64,000 nucleotides of DNA from Pisolithus tinctorius (GCA_024663395.1 JANFAH010000008.1:1984001-2048000); one strand, 5' to 3'; shown: positions 35,873 to 47,627, numbered from the stretch's first letter. The notes: generated from the letters alone by a model not told the origin. Translations and numbers: made by a program.

Positions 35873-36607
35873 TGTCATGACCATGCATTCATCCTAAGTC
35901 CTCACTCACTCCACACCCTTTCCCACCAGTCATTCATTCACTCTGCACCAACTCTGCACACCCTTTGTTGTTTACAAACCATCTCTGCTCTGACTGCTGT
36001 TGGACTTGTACTGCTCTCTTACCAGACCATGTGGACCACTCTCTGAGGGGTTGTGTGACTACCCTTTGGACTTCTCCCTGACAGCATGCAGTCAGGTACT
36101 CTGCAGCATGCACACCACATGATCCAGCACCTGGACTGTTTCCTTTTCAGGATGTTCTGTGTTACCCATTCATATGTCCTCTGTCTTCCCATCATTTGTT
36201 GTCTAGGAAGTTCTACTTGAAAATTTTTGAGTCTCCATATGTCAGTTCTGATTCCAGTTACTGTACCTCTGTAGTAGTATAAAAGCATGTACTGTACTCT
36301 GCCATTCTCCAGTATGAATATCAAATTAGGTCCTACTCCCTCTGTCTCTGACTTCTGTCTGTTGGAGTTACCTCTGACTATCCATCTGGTCTCTACCTCT
36401 GAAATATGAGGGCTGAGATCATGCAAGGGGGTAGTGCATGAGCTAAACCTGACACCCTCACTCCACTCCACCTTTTCTTTGGCAGACTTCATTCCTGCCA
36501 ACACTCTGCCAGTCAGAGTTCATTTCTTTTGTGTCATACTTGCTTCCAAACCTCTCCCCAGACCTTGTCTAGCATCAGAGCTAGTCAGAGTAGGCCCAGA
36601 CTTGACA
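35873..36607 (+). repeat. 5' LTR of element 3
   Basis: This has TATAAAAG at 36278 and a predicted start near 36308-36311. Compared with the solo LTR at 25389, CCGCCGGTCG there reads CCACCAGTCA here. Confidence 0.93.
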
Positions 36608-36609
36608 GT

Positions 36610-36620
36610 ATATTCATACT
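36610..36620 (+). promoter_or_regulatory. Self-priming primer-binding site of element 3
   Basis: ATATTCATACT, two bases after the 5' LTR, is the exact complement of AGTATGAATAT at 36311-36321, 33 bp after the TATA box. This has the same arrangement as element 1 and, with 10 nt, element 4. Confidence 0.7.
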
Positions 36621-36667
36621 CACACTTGTACAATCTCATTCTCTGTCCTCTGAAAACTTACACCATT

Positions 36668-37944
36668 ATGAGAACTTGAGCTCAATCCCAAAGAGAGGTT
36701 GCTGAGAACCTTGCTGCAGTGCTGGCTAATCTGCATTGTCTTCCTTTGGTTGTCAAACAATTCCAGTCCTTCTCCACTTGATGCCACTCTCACACTGAAG
36801 GAGAAAGCGCCTTGCAGGCTGGTCACTCCAACCTCCACCCAACTATCTTCCATACTCCGTCACCTCCTATCCAAGGTAATGGACCCAACCCCAATCCTAA
36901 TAATCCTGAAGGTGATCCCAATGGTGGGGGCAGTGGTGACAGGGATATCCCTGAAGACCCAGCTGAGCCACCAGAGGACCCCCTTGTCACTCTTGCTAGA
37001 GCTGTTCATGCACTTGCATGGTCTAGTTTGTGCACTGGGGACACTGCTCCAAAAACCAAAGTCCACAAGCCCAACACCTTCGATGGCTCTGACCCAAAGA
37101 AACTCCATGAGTTCCTCATGCAGTGCAAGTTGAACTTTCAAGACCACCCCCACACATTCTGCTCCAACAGAGCAAAGGTAACCTTTGCTCAGTCTTACCT
37201 TAAGGGTATGGCTTTGGCTTGGTTTGAGCCAGACCTACTAAACCCTGAAAATTATGACTGTGGATGGACAACTACCATGAATTCTTACAAGAACTCACAA
37301 CCAATTTTGGTGCACATGATGCCATAGCCAACACTGTCCAACAACTTGAGAACCTTACTATGAAAGATGGTTCTCAGATTACCAAATACATCATGGAGTT
37401 CAACCATTGGGCTTCACAGGTCAAAGACTATGGTGTTGGAGCACTCCACCACCACTTCTATAGCAGACTTCCATACTGCATCAAGGATGAGATCACTTGT
37501 GTTGGAAAACCTTCTACCCTCACACAACTCCATGAACTCATCCAAACCATCAATGCACACTACTGGGAGCATAATGTGGAGATCTTGCACACCACCAAGT
37601 CCACCACTGACAAGTTGCAGTCCTCCAACTCCAACAACAAGTCTAAATCATTGTCCTCCACCTCTGCTCCAAAGTCTGATGCCAAGGGCAAGGGCAAACA
37701 GAAGGATCTGCCCAAGTCCAATGCATCAAAGTCCGACATTGCCCACCTACTGGGTAAGGATGGCAAACTCACCACTGCTGAATGCCAGTGCAGGATGAAG
37801 AACAACCTCTGCCTCTTCTGTGGCAAGGCTGGCCACTCTGCTAAGGACTGTCCCAAGTCTACCTCTCACACAGCCAAAGCCCATGCAGCTACAGCTGGAA
37901 CTCTGCCTCCTCTGCCCACAGAGAAGGCAGAGCCAAAAAATTAG
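36668..37944 (+). pseudogene. gag: gag of element 3
   Basis: ATG 36668 opens a frame (MRT, TGA, AQSQREVAENLAAVLANL) through NTFDGSDPKKLHEFLMQCKL to AWFEPDLLNPENYD. A one-base shift near 37255 then moves it to the frame with DNYHEFLQELTTNFGAHD and YCIKDEITCVGKP. The zinc knuckle CLFCGKAGHSAKDC lies near 37812-37853. The frame ends at TAG 37942-37944 directly after A AAA AAT (37935-37941), a -1 slippery heptamer. Internal TGAs include those after MRT and QSFST. Confidence 0.85.
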
Positions 37945-40900
37945 TCTGCTCCTCCAGGGAGCTCACACAGCCTGGAGGAAGCATTGACCCTGACTGTGCA
38001 CAACTGGACATCTGACTCAATGTGTCCACTCTCTCTAGTCCCAATTCTTTACTCCCATCTGTAACTCTTCTTGGTTATTCTGTTGATACTCTTTCTGCAT
38101 TGATCAATTCTGGCTCTTCTCATTGTTTTGTAGACCTGTCCATAATCAAAAAGTATGCTATTCCTGTTTCCTCCATTTCTCTGCCAATTCTGTTCAGCTT
38201 GTTCAATGGTAGTACAAATGCTGTCATTTCCCAAGAAGTAGATCTTTCCCTCCACTTTCCTTCTGGTGATGTCAACTCCATTTCATTTTATGTTACTCTG
38301 TTGGATTCTTCTTGTTTGCTGGTATTAGGACACAACTGGCTCACCTGCTTCAATCTGTCAATTGACTGGGTACTGGGCAGTATATCATTTAAACCACTGC
38401 TACAGGGAATGCTGATGCCCCAGGCACCTTTGTCACCTTCTCCTGCAACCTCTGCTCTGGATCCGACACCCTCCACTCTGTTTGCAGCTCTGACTGCAGC
38501 TCTGACTGACTTGCCATGCTCCATTCCACTCATCTCACTCATCAATGCTGCTGCATATGTCAGAGCCTGTGCTCTCCCTGGCTCTAGACAATTCTGCTTG
38601 CAGCTCTCCACTGATGATGTGAAGCTTCATGTGTCCTCCACTTCCTCTCTGCCTCCTGACCTCTCCTCAATCCCTCCTGAGTATCACGAGTTTGCCAATG
38701 TCTTTAGTAAAGACAAGGCTACTGAACTTCTGCCACACCACTTGTTCAATCTCAAGATTGACCTCAAGGAAGGAGCTTCACCACCTATTGGCATGATCTA
38801 CTCTCTGTCTCCACAAGAGCTTGAAGCTCACCACACCTTCATTGACAAGCACCTTGGCTACAGTTTCATCAAGCAGTCCACCTCTGCTCATGGTGCCCCT
38901 GTCCTCTTCATAAAGAACAAGGACAGTTCACTCCACCTCTGTGTAGACTATTGAGGACTCAATAAAATCATGAAAAAAGATTGCTATCTGCTGTAGGCAA
39001 TGTAATTTCCCTACCAGGGGAATTGCCTTATTTTGCTTGTTTTACTTCATTTTCATTCTAGATACTTTTTTCTATGAGTTGCACTTAGATTTCGCATTTT
39101 TGGTTGCTTAGTCAGCAGTAGTGCTACTTGTGTATGGTTTTTTTCCTTTAGAAACAAGAGATGAGTTACCCTAAGATGAGAGATGAGTTCGAGCAGGTTG
39201 TTCCCTGCACCAAGACAGCCTCAGAAGCCTTCAGATGACTACCAGGATCCTTGCCTAGGCTATAGAAGCCCCTTTGGCCTACTCACTCCCCTCAGATAAT
39301 CCAATTACCCAGTCTTCTCCCCTTGTTTATCCATTTCCTACACTGCTGCCACTCATCTCTGACTTGCTTGACTCTCCAAGCCACACTAAAGTCTACACAA
39401 AGATCGTCCTCTGCCATACCTATCATCTGGTCTGCATCACAGATGGAGATGAATGGAAAACCACTTTCCATACTCATTATGGTTCTTATGAGTGGTGGGT
39501 AATGCCCTGTGGTCTGACTAACGTGCCTGTGGCTTTCCAGCAATTTGTCAATGGTATCTTTGCAGACATGCTCCATGTCTGCATTGTGGTATACCTTGAT
39601 GACATTTTAATTTATTTGCAGGATGTGGAGTCACACCATGATCACATAAAAGAGGTACTCTGCTGCCTTTGAAAGCATGGTCTCTATGCCAAGCCAGAGA
39701 AGTGCAAGTTCCACTCTGACTCCATCAAGTACCTTGGCTACATTCTCTCTCCCTCCAGTCTCACCATGTCCACTGAGAAAGTTCAGGCAGTCCATGACTG
39801 GCCTGAGCTGTGGAAGGTGCAAGACATCCAGTTCTTCCTTGGCTTTGCAAACTTCTACAGATGATTCATTAATAACTACTCTGACATCGTCATTCTGCTC
39901 ACTCACCTCACACAAAAGGGTGCTCCTTGGAACTTTTCCAAGGAATGCCACTCTGCCTTCCTCTGCCTGAAGGATGCCTTCAGCTATGCTCCTATTCTCA
40001 CTCATTGGGTTCCTGATGCTCCACTTACAGTTGAAACTGATGCCTCCAACTATGCCATTGCTGGTATTTTGTTGCTCACCTGCTCCAATGGTGAACTCTG
40101 CCCAGTTGCTTTCTACTCCCACACCATGACTGCACCAGAACTCAACTATGATACCCATGACAAGGAGCTGTTGGCTATCTTTGAGGCCTTCCACCACTGG
40201 CAGCATTACTTAGAAAGCTCTGCCTTACCTGTCGATGTGGTGATGGACCACAAAAACCTTGAGTACTTTTCCACTTCTAAGGTTCTCACCCATCAACAGG
40301 CCCACTGGCCAGAGTACCTTTCCCAGTTTAATCTCTCCATCTGCTTCTGACCTGGCCACTTGGGAGCCAAGCCTGACACCCTTAAATGCTGTTGGGATGT
40401 CTACCCAAAAGGGGGGATAGGGACTATGCACAGGTAAATCCTCACAATCTCTGCCCTATGTTTACACAGGAGCAACTCGCATCATCCCTCCATACCACTA
40501 CCCTTGTGGCACCTGTGCTCTGTGCCACCATGGTCTTTGATGTTGAGTGCTTGCACTCCAACATCATCTCTGCCTTACCCTCCAACCCTGTCTCTGCCAG
40601 TCACCTCCCAACTCCAACCAGGCCTCAGTGGTCCCTGGACTCTGACTGTCTACTCTGCCTTGATGGTTGCATCTTTGTCCCTGACATTGACAATCTCTGC
40701 CTCTGAGTGCTTTGGTTCAAGCATGACCACCCTCTAGCAGGCCATTGCAGGCAAAACTGCACCCTAGAACTCATCTGCAGAGACTATGTGTGGCCTAACC
40801 TCTGCTCTGACATGAAAGAATACATCAGGTCCTGCACCACCTGTGGATGGAGCAAAACTCCATGTCACCACCCCTATGGTCTACTGAAGCAACTCCCTGT

Positions 40901-42014
40901 CCCAGAGAGGCCTTGGAACTCCATCTCCATGGACTTCATTGAACACCTCCCCAACTCTGATGGTTACTCTGCCATCCTTGTGGTAGTGGACCACCTCTCG
41001 AAGCAAGCAGTGTTCATCCCCACCCATGACTCTGTCACCTCCACTGAACTCACTAAGCTCTCCCTTACCCACATCTTCTCTAAGCATGGAGTACCTGCTA
41101 ATGTCACCTCTGACAGAGGTCCTGAGTTCATCTCCCACTTCTTCTGCTCTCTAGGAAAGGCCCTTGATATGTTCCTTCACTTCACTTCAGGTTACCACCC
41201 AGAAGGTGATGGCCAGACCAAGCAGACAAACCAGACCCTTGAGCAGTACCTCCACATCTACTGTGATTACCAACAAGACAACTGGGCTGAGCTTTTGCCT
41301 CTAGCAGAGTTCACTTTTAACAATGCACCAAGTGTGACTACCAGAGTTTCCCCTTTCTTCACCAACAAGGGGTACCATCCAAACCTGTCTGTGGTCCCTG
41401 ACCAAGACTTCACCTCTCTGCAGGCTTGCAACTATGTTGCTGAGCTCTCCACCCTTCATGACTTCCTCTGCTCCAAAATGTCCACTGCCCAGCAGTGCTA
41501 CCAGAGTCCAGCAGATGCCAAATGCAAACCTCTGCCTGGGTTCAAGGTCAGAGAACAGGCCTATGTCAAAGCCAAGTACTTCTGCTCCACTCATCCTTTG
41601 GAAAAACTCTCCAAAAAGTACTTAGGCCTGTTCACCATCTTGGCCAGGCCAGGTACACACTCTGTCACCCTTAAGCTCCCTGACTCTATGCACTCAGTAC
41701 ACCTGGTCTTCCATGTCTCACAACTGGAAACTGCAGTGGCTAACCCTTTCCCAAACTGACAACAACCTCTGCCTCCACCAGTGGATGTTGATGGTGACCT
41801 TGAGTACAAAGTGTTGGAGATACTCAACTCTAAGGTGGACTGCTGTCACCACCACTGCCAACTCTTATACCTGGTCTGCTGGGCTGGTTATGAGAACACC
41901 AACAAGGAAACCTCTTGGTTGCTTGCAACCGAGCTGGATCATGCCTCTGACATAGTTTCCACTTTCCATGAATGTTATCCACACAAACCTGGCCCATATC
42001 AACCTCTGCCATAG
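37941..42014 (+). pseudogene. pol: pol of element 3
   Basis: Protease has SALINSGSSHCFVDLS (DSG changed to NSG). RT has FIKNKDSSLHLCVDY, then TGA, then GLNK, is split by the 351-bp insertion, and resumes with PLISDLLDSPSHTKVYTK and catalytic YLDDILIY (about 39592). RNase H has ETDASNYAIAGILL. Integrase has HDHPLAGH, CTTCGWSK, Asp in ISMDFIEHLPNSDGY, Asp in TSDRGPEF and Glu in the TNQTLEQYL block. The chromodomain-like C-terminus includes VDVDGDLEYKVLEIL. It ends at TAG 42012-42014. In-frame TGAs follow VDY, LCCL, NFYR, ICF, NLCL and PFPN, all Arg positions in element 4 or close homologues. A G-run indel near 40410 shifts frame. Confidence 0.9.
38992..39342. mobile_element. 351-bp solo-LTR-like insertion in the RT of element 3
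   Basis: The insertion has termini TGTAGG and CCTACA and a 4-bp duplication CTGC (38988-38991 and 39343-39346). Removing it plus one copy of CTGC restores the RT reading CYLLPLISDLLD. Its net 355 bp explains the change of reading frame between the two RT parts. It contains no ORF of note. I cannot tell LTR from other short elements with TG-CA ends. Confidence 0.75.
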
Positions 42015-42103
42015 TACTCTGCCCACATAACCTTCCTCTGTGGGCCAACTCCACTCCTTGTTGAACTGCCTTAAGTACTTTAGAGTTTTCTCCACTTATC
42101 TGC

Positions 42104-43913
42104 TGTGAGTCAAAGTGTGGAAAGGCAGTATAAACCAACCAAAACCAACACCAAAGACAAATATGAGCAAGTGGTGGTTTACCTCCACAGAACCTGGAGG
42201 GCAGAGAAACCTAAAGTGGGGGAAATTTCAATGGCAGGTGTTCCTAGCACAAGTTGACAACAAGTTACACAGGAGGGAATGGATGGATGATGACTGGGAG
42301 AGGGATGCTGAGTAGAGTGATGAGCTTCAATAGGATGTGCTCCTAGTGCAAGTCGACGATGAGTTATGCAGGAGAAGATGAATGACTAAGCAAAAGTTGC
42401 TGACTAAGCACTGATGATACTGATGAAGGCAGATAGACCCCTTCATGGAGCCTCAACTACCAATGATATGATGAAGACAGATAGACTCTTCCAAATGAGC
42501 CTCAACTGTCAACAATGAGTTATGCCTGAGAGAGCTGAACTGACTGCTGAGTGACTCTGGATTGCTTGTTGGGTAGCTAAGTACATGGGGGTTTATACAC
42601 TGTGGGGGGGAGCACAGCTTGTGACAAACAAGGCACAAACACTTGGTAAGTAATGAGTAAGGACTGAGTAATCATGATGAGTAAGTGAGAAACAGAAAGT
42701 AAGCAAGCATAGAAGAATTGGTAAGTATTGGAAATAATTGAGTCAAGGACAGTCAAAATAACACAGTATGAGTCAAATGAAGTCAGAATCTGGGTAAGTG
42801 CACTGGATCACATTAGGGGGTGGCAATGCAAGTCAGATCTCAGTGGAGACATCACTGGACCAACAGATTGGATGACAGATGGACAGTGTTTCCAGATGGG
42901 GAAGTATTAATTCCAGAAAAGGATGGCATGAGTCAGGTGTCAAAGGGCTAGGGCATTGGGGGTCTGTGGAGTAATGGGAGCATAGGCAATCACATCTCCC
43001 ACCCATTCATCCTCTCAGCAAAGTCAATAAATACTTCATGAATGGGGCTCTGATGGAGGAGAGGGAGAAGGGGGGATGTCTTCTGCTGGGTCTTGCAGTA
43101 AAAAGGCAAGATGCATGTCATACTTGTCATGGATGCAATCAGGGAGGCTGGAGGACAGTAGATTATACTGCAGCTGTCACAATGTGGGGTGAATGATGGA
43201 TGAGACTGGAATAAAGATGGTGCAGGGAGCAGGAAGGAAGGATCCATATGCTTCAGCAAGTGGGGAGACTGAAATGAGCACATAAGACCTTTGTAACTGA
43301 GTGACAGACCTGAGGCAACCAAAGAATGTCCTTCTGGAAGTCATACTGACAAGGAGAACACACTGACCAAGCTGCATGGGATGGGACAGGGCTGACAACA
43401 AGGGAATGAACCAGGGGGCTTCAGGACCAAAGCTGGTGGGAACACCTGGCAGATATATGTAGCCATTGTCTCTGGCAAATGAGACAAGCGAGATGATCGA
43501 CAAAGAGGCAGCCATATCTGATGGACTTGGCAAAATGAGCATCTGATGGTTGGAGTGCTGTAGAAATGCATAGGGTGCAAGGATCCTCTCCAAATTTGGA
43601 AGGCAGGATGGCATGGCTGAGCACTTTAAGTGAGTGTGAGAATGGAGTCGATATCTTTGGAAATGGTGGAGATACAATGAAAACTGGAATGCCATACATG
43701 GGTGCTAAAAACCTTTAATGCACACTAAACTCACTTCCGTTTTTCTCTTTAGCACTGATGACTCGTTCTTGTGCAAAGGATGACTGCTCACATCCAGCAG
43801 TCTTTCTATGCATGAGGGCTTTAGTCTTCATATGCATGCATGGGCATGCAACTTGTCAACAAGTTAGGCAGAGTCAGCTGTAGTCATGTCCACAACACCT
43901 TTGGTGTGTGACA
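42104..43913 (-). mobile_element. Family R element, full 1810-bp copy inside element 3
   Basis: The ends are TGTGAGTC and TGTGACA with the duplication CTGC (42100-42103 and 43914-43917). Homologous, inverted, to 33081-34752, it carries the same open 172-codon frame (43695-43177, minus) and a promoter whose TATA box has decayed to a TTTATACACTG context near 42590. It separates pol from the antisense gene of element 3. Confidence 0.8.
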
Positions 43914-44025
43914 CTGCTTCACTTCTCAGAATCACAAGCAAAGTCACAAGTCTATTTCATAGTAGTACAGAAATATACAAACTAAAAACAAAGGAAAAAA
44001 GAAAAAAAAAAAAAAGAAAACTACC

Positions 44026-45290
44026 CTACTCTTCCATCACTTGTTTTCTGCCACCCTCCTGTTCTTCTCTGCCTTCCTGCTCTCCTCCAACCTCTTCCTC
44101 TTCCTTGTTATCCCCCTCTGCACCTTCATCCACTTCCTCATTCCTGTCCTCTGCTACCTCTGACTGAGGCCTCTTCCATCCTCCTCCTGTGTGCTCAAAC
44201 TTGGCCATCTTGGCCTCATGCATGTCCTCCCTCCTCCTCATCTCCACCTGTTCCACCCACTCACAGTACAGCTCCCACTTGTTGGCTGTCCACTCTGTGG
44301 CCTCTGCCATCTGCTCTGCTGCCCTTGCCATCCTCTCAAAGGCTGTTGCAGCCTTTTCATGTGCCTCTGCATGCATCTCCACAGGCTGCAGCTGTCGCTC
44401 CCACTCCCACTCTGTCCACCATGAGGAGACCCCTGCCCCTGAGGGTCCCTCATGTGGTGTTGCTGGCTCCTCCTTGTCCTCTCTGCCTGCCTCCTGCTCA
44501 TTGTCCACCTCCTCCATCTCCATTGCTCTCTCCTTCCCCTTCCCTCACACCCTCTTCTTCTTCTCCCCTCAGGAGCTCCCCATCCCTGCCCTCTTTCATG
44601 AAGGCCCTGCCACCACCTCTTCCTGTGTCCAGCTGCACATCTTCTTCTTGTTGTGGCAGGGCACACAGGCCCTGGTCTTACCCTGCCTGGGCTTGCACTG
44701 CCCTGCTGTTTTACTCACTGTACAGCAAGTGCATGGCAGTCTGCTGGTTGCAGTGACCGGATTGTACACTGTGCTGCATAATCTAAGAAAAATAAAATGA
44801 GTCAGCTCCACCTGACTCAGGGTACTCTGCCACTTACCTTTGTGTGGCCTTGTCCCACCTGGCCTGGGCCCTCTGCCTCTGCCTCTCTGCCTCCTCCTCT
44901 GCCCCCTTCTTCCTTTGAGCCACCTCTTCCTCCTCTGCTCTCTTCCTCTGCTCTGCCTCCAACCTCTCCTCCTCTGCCTTTTGCCTCTTGGCCTCCTCAT
45001 GCTTGGCCTTGTGCTCCACCTTGTGCTCCCTCTCTCTCCACTTGTTCTCCTCTCATCAGCAAGCCTTCTCCACAGTTTTCTCCTGCTCTGTGTTGGTGGA
45101 GTCATTGGTGAGGATGACCAGTTCTTCATCCATGACTTGGGAGTAGTCATGGATGTGGCCAGGGGTTGGCTGGGGGGTTTTGCTTTGGCACTGGGAGGAC
45201 ATGATGAGGGAACAATGATACAGGGGTCAGAACACCAGCACATGTCTTTAAGCAGTTCTTCAAACTCTGACAGAGCTCTGCTGCAGCTAA
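44026..45290 (-). pseudogene. Antisense accessory gene of element 3: coiled coil plus cysteine cluster
   Basis: Two exons on the strand opposite to gag-pol are joined by a 55-nt intron (44783-44837, GTAAGT...CTGAC...TTAG). Exon 1 encodes an acidic segment (VMDEELVILTNDSTNTEQE) and a long E/K/R/A coiled coil (EEAKRQKAEEERLEAEQRK and on). Exon 2 begins with PCTCCTVSKTAGQCK, RACVPCHNKKKMCSW, a zinc-cluster-like motif, then an acidic linker and a helical part (WTEWEWERQLQPVEM, AFERMARAAEQMAEA), ending at TAG 44026-44028. Internal stops are TGA at sites suited to Arg. The same architecture in element 4 is open. The function is unknown; DNA binding is a guess from the Cys pattern. Confidence 0.72.
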
Positions 45291-45394
45291 ACCCTGGTCC
45301 TCGAGGCATCAAAACAATTTCAAAATGATTGACTCATGTTGATCTTGTCCCATACATGCAGCCTTCAGGGGTTCAGGCCCTAAGGGGGGGGCAC

Positions 45395-46129
45395 TGTCAT
45401 GACCATGCATTCATCCTAAGTCCTCACTCACTCCACACCCTTTCCTGCTGGACATTCATTCACTCCACACCAACTCCACCTGCCCTTTGTTGTTTACAAA
45501 CCATCTCCACTCTGACTGCTGTCGGACTTGTACTGCTCACTTACTGGACCATGCGGACTGCTCTCTGAGGGGTCATGTGACTACCCTTCAGACTTCTCCC
45601 TGACAGCATGCAGTCAGGTACTCCACAGTGCATGCACCACATGGTCCAGCACCTGGACTGTTTCCTTTTCAGGATGTTCTGTGTTACCCATTTGTATGTC
45701 CTCCATCTTCCCTTCATTCATTGTCTAGGAAGTTTTACTTGAAAATTTATGGGTCTCTGTATGTCAGTTCTGATTCCAGTTACTGTACCTCTGTATTAGT
45801 ATAAAAGCATGTACCATACTCTGCCATTCTCCAGTACAAATATCAACTTAGTTCCTACTCCCTCTGTCTCTGACTTCTGTCTGTCGGAGTTACCTCTGAC
45901 TATCTGTCTGGTCTCTACCTCTGAAATATGAGGGCTGAGATCATGCAAGGGGGTAGCACATGAGCTAAACCCAATGCCCTCACTCCGCTCCACCTTTTCT
46001 TTGGCAGACTTCATTCCTGCCAACACTCTGCCAGTTGGAGTTTGTTTCTTTTGTGTCACACTTGCTTCTGAACCTCTCCCCAGACCTTGTCTAGTGTCAG
46101 AGCTGGTCAGAGTAGGCCTGGACTTGACA
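45395..46129 (+). repeat. 3' LTR of element 3
   Basis: The 735-bp LTR is preceded by a G-rich purine tract. At the site that reads CCGCCGGTCG in the solo LTR it reads CTGCTGGACA, that is TG where the 5' LTR has CA. Confidence 0.93.
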
Positions 46130-47627
46130 TCTTGTGTGGAAGTGCCCGTCAGCTGGGTGACTTCAATATGAGCATTATTCTGCAGGAAATAGGGGTATAG
46201 ACAAAAGGCAGTGAAGCAGAATTTCAAGACAGTGCCATCTAATTCTGCAAGTATGTATAAGCCACCTGTAGTGCATATGATGATGATCATAGGTCCTAGG
46301 TAGCATGGTTTGGTTTTCTGGTTGAGTTCTAGCTCAATGGATGAATTTCATATGAGGACAAGCAATCCTGGTTCAAAGTTAAAGTCTTTGATAGAATGTG
46401 CAAAATGATTGACAAAATCCTTGGCTGACATGAAGCGGGATTTTAGGACCAGATTGTGAATGCAAGTGAGGTCCTCTGGGTGTTTCTGGGTTGGCAAGCA
46501 TGGTGAGTGATGAGATCTGTGGTCGAGTAAAATTCCACTTTGAAAGGGGCTAAAAATGTTGCTTCAACTAGATCAAAAAGGAGTCTGGGCTTGACACCAG
46601 GAGCCATATAGAATGGAGAAAACCTGATTGCCTTGTGGACTGTAACCCTCTCTGCCCAAAATACTGCAGGGGCAACTTCTGACCACCTCAATGCCTCCCC
46701 ACTACAACATTTTACCAGCACCTCTCTTACATCAAAATGCATCTGTTTGACAACTCCATTAGCCTGCAAGTTATATGGGGAGATGCAAATGTGACAAATT
46801 CCAAAGGTCTTGGAGAGCCAGTTGAGAGCAAGGATGTATGGTCCCCCATTATCTGTGACAATCTCCCTAACAGCACCCCAACAGCACAAAATCTGTTCAA
46901 AGATGAACTTCCCAATGGACTTGCCTGTCTCTGCATGAAGCATAGCCCATTCAGGGTAACTGGTGAGTGAACAGCAAGCTTGGGTGACATAGCAAAAGCT
47001 GTTTGACTTCAGCATTAAGAATGTGTCCATGTATGCCTTGTAGAATAGGGGTTTGGGAATGGTGATGACTGGCAGAATATGAATGCAATCCAGATGGTGG
47101 ATCTGGCACTCATGGCATGATTTAACATACCAATGGATGTCCTGCTCTAGCATGGGCCACCAAAAGTGAGTCAGCAAACACATGCTGGTCAAGAAGATAC
47201 CCTTGTGCCCCAGGTCATTGTGAGCCTGGTGGAGAATTCCAAGGCATTTGTGTGGGGGTACCACTAGCTGATGCCACCCCTGGGGTTCCTTCCTCCACAG
47301 TTCCCCTCCTTTCACAAAATACCAAGTTGCAAGACACACTAGGTTTTCCAACTCCACCTCTCCCAACCCCTCTGGCATTTTCTTTGTCTCCAAAAACTCC
47401 TTCAGCACTCTCATCCTCTCCTCTCTCTGCTTTGCTTTCTCTGACCTTGGAATTTTGGTCTTGAGGTTTTCTGGCATCAATTCCTTGGCAGTAAAGATAC
47501 CTAGACTCTGTGATGGGGCAAGAGGTGAGTCTGACATGATGCTTGGAATTCCCAAGGGGTAAGGTTGAGACTCAAAACATGCTTCCCTACAATTCAAGAG
47601 CTTGACAGCAAAGGCTCCACACTCATT
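46130..47627 (-). pseudogene. pol: Integrase of element 5, interrupted by element 3
   Basis: A 384-codon frame (47597-46443) holds an HHCC domain (HNDLGHKGIFLTSM, SCHECQIHHLDC) and the catalytic triad Asp (AYMDTFLML), Asp (IVTDNGGPY) and Glu (FDVREVLVKCC region). After a frame change near 46490 it continues with LVLKSRFMSAKDFVNHFAHS, a TGA, and LGPMIIICTTGGLYILAELD to the element-3 junction at 46130. The last residues lie at 35868-35796. It is an older gypsy lineage than elements 1-4 and no LTRs are recognised for it. Confidence 0.82.

Larger units (their letters stand above)
35873..46129 (+). mobile_element. Element 3: Ty3/gypsy chromovirus with antisense gene, 10.3 kb
   Basis: Two 735-bp LTRs (35873-36607, 45395-46129) begin TGTCATGACC and end ACTTGACA. 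The flanks are TCTTA and TCTTG, a 5-bp duplication with one transition. The order is gag, pol with chromodomain, an antisense gene, a purine tract (TAAGGGGGGG) and the 3' LTR. It is interrupted at 38992-39342 and 42104-43913; removing both gives about 8.1 kb. It sits inside the integrase ORF of a minus-strand element. CpG is very rare, and internal stops are TGA. Confidence 0.93.

Noticed and set aside
39274..39672. Separate RT gene in a different frame from the upstream RT part
   Set aside because: It is the same RT, shifted by the 355-bp net insertion at 38992-39346.
44189..45328. Plus-strand leucine/proline/serine-rich ORFs of 140-200 codons
   Set aside because: They are antisense to the coiled-coil exon of the minus-strand gene; GAG/AAG codons read backwards give CTC/CTT.
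11374..46129. TGA read as arginine (codon reassignment) in this genome
   Set aside because: TGA at Arg sites goes with other CpG changes (Arg to Cys, Trp, Gln, His) and with CpG loss in non-coding LTRs; mutation explains all of it more simply.
10854..46129. Classic Neurospora-type RIP
   Set aside because: RIP favours CpA and would give many TAA and TAG stops. The changes seen are at CpG, and CpA is abundant.
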